A DNA stretch of 64,000 nt from Epiperipatus broadwayi. Lineage: Eukaryota > Onychophora > Udeonychophora > Euonychophora > Peripatidae. The position numbers and the translations under genes were made by a program. Under the pieces are notes generated by a model that saw only the letters and a list, made by a program, of their open reading frames with translations, was not told where the DNA came from and made no database searches. Where the stretch lies: the NCBI GenBank assembly GCA_028023455.1, contig JAQFVV010000003.1, positions 2,706,925 to 2,770,924 of the forward strand. The letters are read 5' to 3'. Positions within the stretch are counted from its first letter, which is position 1; each line of letters opens with the position of its first letter. Below are positions 62,741-64,000 of the stretch, in pieces.

Positions 62741-64000
62741 TAATTATCATCATCATCATTTTCAACAATTATCATTTCAATAATAGGATAAAGATATCTA
62801 AGTTTAATCCAGTTTTTTTTTATTTCTAGCCTATATTCTCAACCTCACATCAACCATCTTCCTTATTTTGTCCATCCATCTTATATACCATAACTCTTCT
62901 AGGTTTTTTACAATCTCTTGGGATCCCCTTTAAGATTTCAATTGTCCATCTATTATCATCTTTAAAACAGGCAAAACTCTCTATATGTATTGCCACTCAG
63001 TGCAAGCCAGAATTATCAATGGATGCCAGAAGGGCTTGTGCATAAAATCCCCATCTAGTGTATCCAATATCCCCAGACTAGTTTTTGGCTTGTGGGCTTT
63101 GTCAAAGTGCTACACCTAGATCTTAGGATCTAATGCAACCCTCCAGCAGCCACCTTCTATCTCTATGTAACTAAAAACTATGAAACTTAAATTGAAAATA
63201 CTATCATATTTTCAATCCAAACTCATCAGGTTATATAGTCATATAGGTCTGAACTCAGTACAGTACCTATATATTTTGGTGTTTTTGGTCCTTTAATAAC
63301 CATAGCCATCACTATCTTATTAGGCAGGATTGGTTTTGCCTGTTTTAATAACAGTTAAGAGGAAGCATAAGAAATGGTAATCGTGATGTTTATTGGCTTA
63401 TTATCATCTTTCTTAGCCATATATCCAGCCCAGTTTTACTTTAGCCTCCTAATTCTTTTAATAATGTCAATAGTACCTGTTTATTCTTTCACACGTGTAT
63501 TTCATTTTCATTTACTTCTTGTAACTTCTAACTTTTTGAATGATCTGAAGTGTCTGTATTTCTCTTCTATTAAATATCTAAGACTTTGATTCATTAATAT
63601 GAAGTGGTAAAACACATTTATTAAAAGCCTTCCCTTTTAAACACATAGATATCTTTTCTTTTAATAATAAGTTATTTCTATTAAAAACATTTCATCTAAG
63701 TTTAATTCTATGATTAATTTAATTTTTCTGTTTCCATCTGTATTAATAATCTTTTTAGTATTTATTTTTAATCCTACTTGCTTGCTTTCGTATGATACCT
63801 CTTGAAATATATCTTGAAGTTCTGAAGCATTATTTGTAAAATCAATATCTTTTTCAAAATCTAGATGACTTAAATAATCTTTATATACCTTTACTTACCC
63901 TTAGTTTCTCAATTCAATCCACAAAATACTTTCAAAGTTTTAGAAAAATTGAATCATCTTGTCCTACACACTTCTCAATATTAATCATTAATTTTGCTTA
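62741..64000 (-). pseudogene. RTE-2 second copy, split by a hammerhead-family insertion
   Basis: On the minus strand, 64000-63412 matches the RT remnant of 31.7-32.3 kb: shared stretches include AGTATTTTGTGGATT, GATTATTTAAGTCAT and TTAATACAGATGGAAAC, although a block is deleted between the KKT motif and the INTDGN motif. FADD has decayed to FEKD. After the insertion at 62964-63398, the match resumes with ATGGACAATTGAAATC and CCAAGAGATTGTAAAA (about 62955-62900) and ends near 62741 beside an ATCATCATCATCAT run that probably marks the 3' tail. Stops and deletions leave no product. It continues past the window edge. Confidence 0.8.
62964..63398 (-). mobile_element. 435-bp hammerhead-family element (B2) with 13-bp target duplication
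   Basis: TATTATCATCTTT flanks the insertion on both sides (62951-62963 and 63399-63411), and the uninterrupted RTE-2 copy at 32.35 kb has the corresponding site once. The insert belongs to family B2: ribozyme-sense is the minus strand. It carries GGTACTGTACTGAGTTCAGA (63267-63248) and, about 150 nt downstream, a decayed ribozyme with ACTAGTC and TGGGGATATTGG (about 63080-63062). Its 5' end (63365-63398) is a short inverted piece of the unit's own tail (plus-strand GCATAAGAAATGGTAATCG, compare GCATAAAGAATGGTGATC near 12867). The exact ends and target duplication are those of a retroposon. Confidence 0.85.

Noticed and set aside
63205-63240. Minus-strand CCTGATGAGTTTGGATTGAAAA inside the 63 kb element
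   Set aside because: Both boxes are present, but the bases between cannot form stem II, and the true ribozyme position of this family is about 130 nt further downstream.

Overview
This is an AT-rich (by eye about three quarters A+T) eukaryotic window that looks like repeat-filled intergenic or intronic DNA of an invertebrate animal. It has long AT, CT and TG microsatellites, poly-A/T tracts, decayed non-LTR retrotransposons, Penelope-like elements, a hAT transposon, a retroposed tRNA-like sequence and many hammerhead ribozyme repeats. There are no operons, compact genes or bacterial signals. I could not place the species. No intact host gene is visible, and no open frame in a recognised family is complete.

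Layout, left to right. 1-420 holds a decayed coiled-coil ORF1-like reading frame. 1.2-2.56 kb is a four-copy hammerhead repeat cluster. 8.3-12.0 kb is a decayed RTE-type LINE (RTE-1, minus strand) carrying a CT/TGTC microsatellite of about 310 bp. 12.3-13.3 kb is a second hammerhead cluster. 13.3-16.7 kb is a Penelope-like element (PLE-1, minus strand), split by a third hammerhead cluster at 14.1-15.2 kb. Fold-back repeats with hammerheads lie at 21.9-22.1, 24.3-24.85, 26.27-26.44 and 55.9-56.4 kb, and a lone hammerhead lies at 42.4 kb. A hAT element of the ZMYM1/DUF4371 type, with terminal inverted repeats and an 8-bp target duplication, fills 26.97-29.83 kb. A second LINE family (RTE-2) appears at 31.5-32.6 kb (plus) and 62.7-64 kb (minus); the second copy is interrupted by a 435-bp hammerhead-family repeat with a 13-bp target duplication. 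A class II tRNA-like retroposon with a 16-bp target duplication lies at 37.52-37.66 kb. A perfect 52-bp palindrome lies at 38.9 kb. PLE-2, with a GIY-YIG domain and inverted terminal repeats of about 400 bp, fills 46.4-49.04 kb. A second coiled-coil remnant lies at 50.8-51.6 kb and a four-copy inverted array without a visible ribozyme at 61.4-62.7 kb.

The most interesting signal is a set of at least four sequence families built around a type I hammerhead ribozyme (CUGANGA, stem II, GAAA, very short stem III, UH cleavage site, long stem I). Where a locus holds more than one copy, the ribozyme-sense copies on the left are on the minus strand and those on the right are on the plus strand, so the copies diverge head to head. 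The terminal repeats of PLE-2 have the same polarity. This is consistent with non-autonomous, Penelope-mobilised, retrozyme-like elements that often insert with a 5' inversion. That mechanism is inference; the arrangement and motifs are read directly from the sequence.
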